This document shows, piece by piece, positions 60,801 through 64,000 of a DNA stretch of 64,000 bases. The position numbers were made by a program, and so were the translations under genes. Every line of letters starts with the position of its first letter. The first letter of the stretch is position 1. The notes beneath the pieces were generated by a model. That model was not told the DNA's origin, ran no database searches, and saw only the letters and a list, made by a program, of their open reading frames with translations. Origin of the DNA: Chaunax sp. Z400 (taxonomy: Eukaryota; Chordata; Actinopteri; Lophiiformes; Chaunacidae). The stretch is taken from contig CM075184.1 of the NCBI GenBank assembly GCA_037577475.1, positions 13,705,094 to 13,769,093 of the forward strand, given 5' to 3'.

Positions 60801-63800
60801 GGTTATTAAAATATTCCAAATGTAGATTTCAACCCCACTGATGATTCCAATGATGCATAATTTTTCCCCTACTCCTAGAAACCCAGAACCATTAGCATTA
60901 TAACATTATTTTATTTGTGGCATCATGCAGTTGGTTGCATCTTTAAAGGTGTTTATTTTTGTGTTCTCACAGATGTCTGCTCTCTGTATGGAGTTATAAA
61001 ATGTTTTCATGTCCAGTACTTTCATATGTTGCCCTGCTCTTCTCCTCTGTGCATGAACATCTGCTAAGTCCACTGGAAGTTTGTGGCAGAACTGGTTTTA
61101 CCCTGTGCAGACATTTATGTTTTCTGGGTAGACAGGCTCATTTTTGGATGATATTAAAAAAGTAACATTTTCACTTTACCCCTATGGTATGAATTGGGAG
61201 CACAAATATTACATCTTAGAATGACATTGTGGGCTTGATGAGACCAAGGAAAAAGTTATGAACCTTCTTCTTTTCCTATTCATAAAAACACCTAAATAGG
61301 TTTTGGAGCATTACTGAGAATGTTTAAATACCTCTGTTAAAACCATTAAAACAGGTCATGGCAGCCTGGGACTACCCATGATACCCTGCGTTCAAAATCT
61401 TTAATAAGTTCAACAAAAATATAGAGGAATCAAAAGTAAACATACTTCCTATGCAGCAAGAATGGCCCCTGTTGGTATTATATTGCAAATACTTATTGAA
61501 CTGATTTTACTGCTCTAGCTGGTGGATGGGGAACTAATTTTTGTGTGTTTTTTATCAGAAAAAAAAGATTTTTTTTCTACACCATTATCACTTTAAAAAA
61601 AAATATATGTAGTTTTAACCTGCAAGGTAACTGTCCTGAAATGTAGCTGCCAAACAAATGCAGTAAAAAGTACAGAATGTCCCTCTGAAATATAGCAGTA
61701 CAGAAAAGTGGGAAATAAAATACTCAAATGAAGTACAAGTACCTCAAGATTTTACATAGTAAAATAGTACAGTACTTGACTAAATGATCATTCCACCTCT
61801 GCATATATAGCTTTTTTTGCAAGTCAGACTGAACAAATTAAAATGAAATCATTTTACATGGGTTAGAATATGTATTTTCAGTTGGTTGTGGACAAAACAA
61901 AAAGGCAGCAATACACAATTCAGAAGGGAATCACAGTAAATAAATGGAAAGTAAATCAATTAGAACAGAATACTAAAAACAACACTGTAACAGAATATAC
62001 ACGTGCATGCATATGTGTATGACTGTGGCCAAGATGAGCAACCTCTCTCTAACCACACATTGCTTGGGTGCAGAGTGTCAGCTGCCCTGTTTGTCAGCTG
62101 AAATATTCATCAAACAGATCAACGGAAAGTCTGGCTGGCTTTTCAACTGACAACTGCATGTCAATAATTGATAGGGAATGAGCTAAATGACTTAGTGAGT
62201 GTTTGTGTGTGTGTGGGGGGGGGTCCTTCTCTTTCTGTAAGTGATGCCTCTGACCTTTGCTGTGTGAAAGAAGTCATCATGGTCAGTGCTCACATGTCAT
62301 ATAAAGCCCAGCACAATGAACTGAACAGTGAAAGTAATAAAGTAAAATTAAAATGGTAGAAACTGTAGGCCAAGCTGCAAATTCACTGAATTTATCAAAT
62401 GATAGATTGACTTCCAAAATTCAATTTATAGGGGAAAGACATTCTTTATTATTGAAGTGGAATGCATAGGTGTGTTTTCTGTATTAGTATGTTAAAAAGA
62501 TAAAATAATGAAAAATAATATATATTAATTTTTAATATTTTTTTATTACAATATGACAATTAACAATTATTTTTGAATATAAGACAATCACAGTATAAAT
62601 TGATTATATTAGTACATGTCTTAAAATCTGGCAATATCTGCTGAAGGCTAGTAGTATTCAAATAATGAACGTTCATTTTTTCCCGAACCCCAGATCATCT
62701 CCAATCATCTCCAATCATCCTTATATGTTTAATTTCCAGTTGCCAAAAAAAAAAGTCTGTCATCCTACAGCATCCTTTAAATGCACCAACCTGACCTCTG
62801 ACCTCTCTGGAGGGAAAACTGTTTCTGATCAAAATCAATAGAATTTTATATTATTATTGTATTTTGATCAGTATGTGAGATAGAAAGCAAACAATTTACA
62901 GGTTGTGGTCAACTAAATAGGCCACCAACACTATTACTAGTGGGAAGCCATAGCTGACCTTCTGTTCATTTTGTGGTGAATGCCATTTTTAGCTTAACAG
63001 TTTGGCAGCTCAGAAGATGCTGGTTCAATATTTTCAACTCCACAAATATGTACGCATAAGTTGAAGGGAAAATGATGTTCTTTTTACAATGTAAGACAAT
63101 AATAAATTACAGAAAATGTGACAAAATGGTGAGATTGTCTGTACATTTTACAGTGATAACTACCTTAAACATTAGCAATAGTGATAGTATTAAATACATA
63201 ATATGTAACATTTCCACAATAGAATGTCTAAAAAAAACAAGCCCTTTGTTAAGTATTTTTGTTGAATTTTATTTTTATCCCAAATGTTTCCAGCAATGTT
63301 CAAACCCAGAGAAATCTGTATTTCAGTCAAGGTAACGGTGGGTTTCATTTGGTAGTCTGTTGCTATTACTTCCAGAAATGAGAGGAAGCAGATGTGACTA
63401 AACGTAATGTGAATAAAACTTTAAAACATTTTGTCGTTCATGAACATTTTTGCCTGAGTCAGCTGTACTGAGTAAACTTTAAATATCAGAGGACCTTGTA
63501 ATTACTGTTGTAGATAATTATATGACCATTGAAAATGATTGGGTGACTGCTGGGTAACAGTAAGTGTCTGTGAGGAGAGAGGCATGCAGGTAGTTTAGTT
63601 GACAGCTGACGAAGGATCCCTCTGAAGGTGTTCTGGGTACAATTGAAAGGTGTCCACTGATGATATAAAGTACATACAGCATAAGCTCTTCACTATCGGG
63701 CTCCCATTAATTCAACTCCTGGATCTGTTTATGATTTTTTATTTATTTATTGAGATTAATGCTTTACATAGATACAAATTCAGATATCAATACATTTTTG

Positions 63801-64000
63801 GGTGGTGTTTTTTAATAGCTCTGCTGTACAACAAATCTTATATTGCACCATTTTTGTTTTACAATTAAAATCTAAAAATCAATTTTACAACTATCTGCTG
63901 ATAATTCAAATCTTGTTACAAATGATTAGCAATAGTCAGGTAAGAAAATGTAACTGACCGAACAAGTCTGGCCTTGAAACAACCTCGAATCCATAAAAAA
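57809..64000. other. Region upstream of map2k5, no gene recognised
   Basis: In human, C15orf61 and IQCH lie on this side of MAP2K5, but no match to the remembered C15orf61 protein was found here. The stretch 58250-60530 is complex and holds an exon-like frame (58264-58384 plus) and a protein-like minus frame (58643-58879). 60530-63050 is plain AT-rich sequence with short T/A/G runs. Family B copy 2 is at 63255. The final kilobase is AT-rich with nothing recognised. Confidence 0.6.
63255..63478 (+). repeat. Dispersed repeat family B, copy 2
   Basis: The partner of 13190-13422, with blocks 'caatgttcaaacccagagaa', 'agtcaaggtaacgg', 'aataaaactttaaaacattt' and 'gaacatttttgcctgagtca'. This is one of the few recognisable features in the right-hand intergenic part. 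Confidence 0.7.

Overview
The window looks like genomic DNA of a bony fish (teleost). It is AT-rich, full of (CA/GT)n microsatellites, carries decayed Tc1/mariner, hAT-like and LINE debris of the kind common in teleosts, and holds widely spaced vertebrate-type exons with GT...AG introns. No bacterial-style genes, operons, CRISPR arrays, rRNAs or convincing tRNAs were found. Species assignment is inference from repeat type only.

One protein-coding gene dominates. map2k5 (MEK5, the dual-specificity kinase that activates ERK5/MAPK7) lies on the minus strand. Twenty coding exons were placed by reading through splice sites, from the start codon at 57091 leftward to 16181..16120. Together they give 1193 nt of open reading frame (397 codons plus 2 nt) with phase preserved across every junction. 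The order is an N-terminal PB1 domain (exons 1-4), a linker (exons 5-7), then the kinase domain: glycine loop in exon 8, VAIK-type lysine in exon 9, alpha-C glutamate in exon 10, HRD across exons 13/14, DFG in exon 14, activation-loop Ser/Thr in exon 15, APE across 15/16, and a 27-nt microexon (exon 18). The last roughly 50 residues (expected as two exons in the human gene) were not found in 1-16119 and probably lie beyond the left edge.

Layout: 1-16119 is the intron after exon 20 (hAT-like and MITE fragments, dispersed repeats). 16120-38913 holds exons 20 to 9 with a decayed mariner-type element at 36130-37066. 38914-45310 is a large intron. 45311-50550 holds exons 8 to 4, with a 204-bp CA/GT tract just upstream of exon 6. 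50551-57091 holds exons 3 to 1 with a dead Tc1-like transposon inside intron 2. 57092-57555 is the presumed 5'UTR/promoter, followed immediately by a LINE 3' tail (57556-57808). 57809-64000 is intergenic or upstream sequence with no recognised gene, some of it complex enough to be conserved regulatory DNA.

Most other open frames are chance frames, several of them translated microsatellites. The most useful observations are the in-frame upstream start codon giving an 11-residue extension like that of human MEK5, the conserved microexon, UG-repeat tracts placed right at two splice sites, and three repeat families each present twice in the window. No previously undescribed gene system was recognised.
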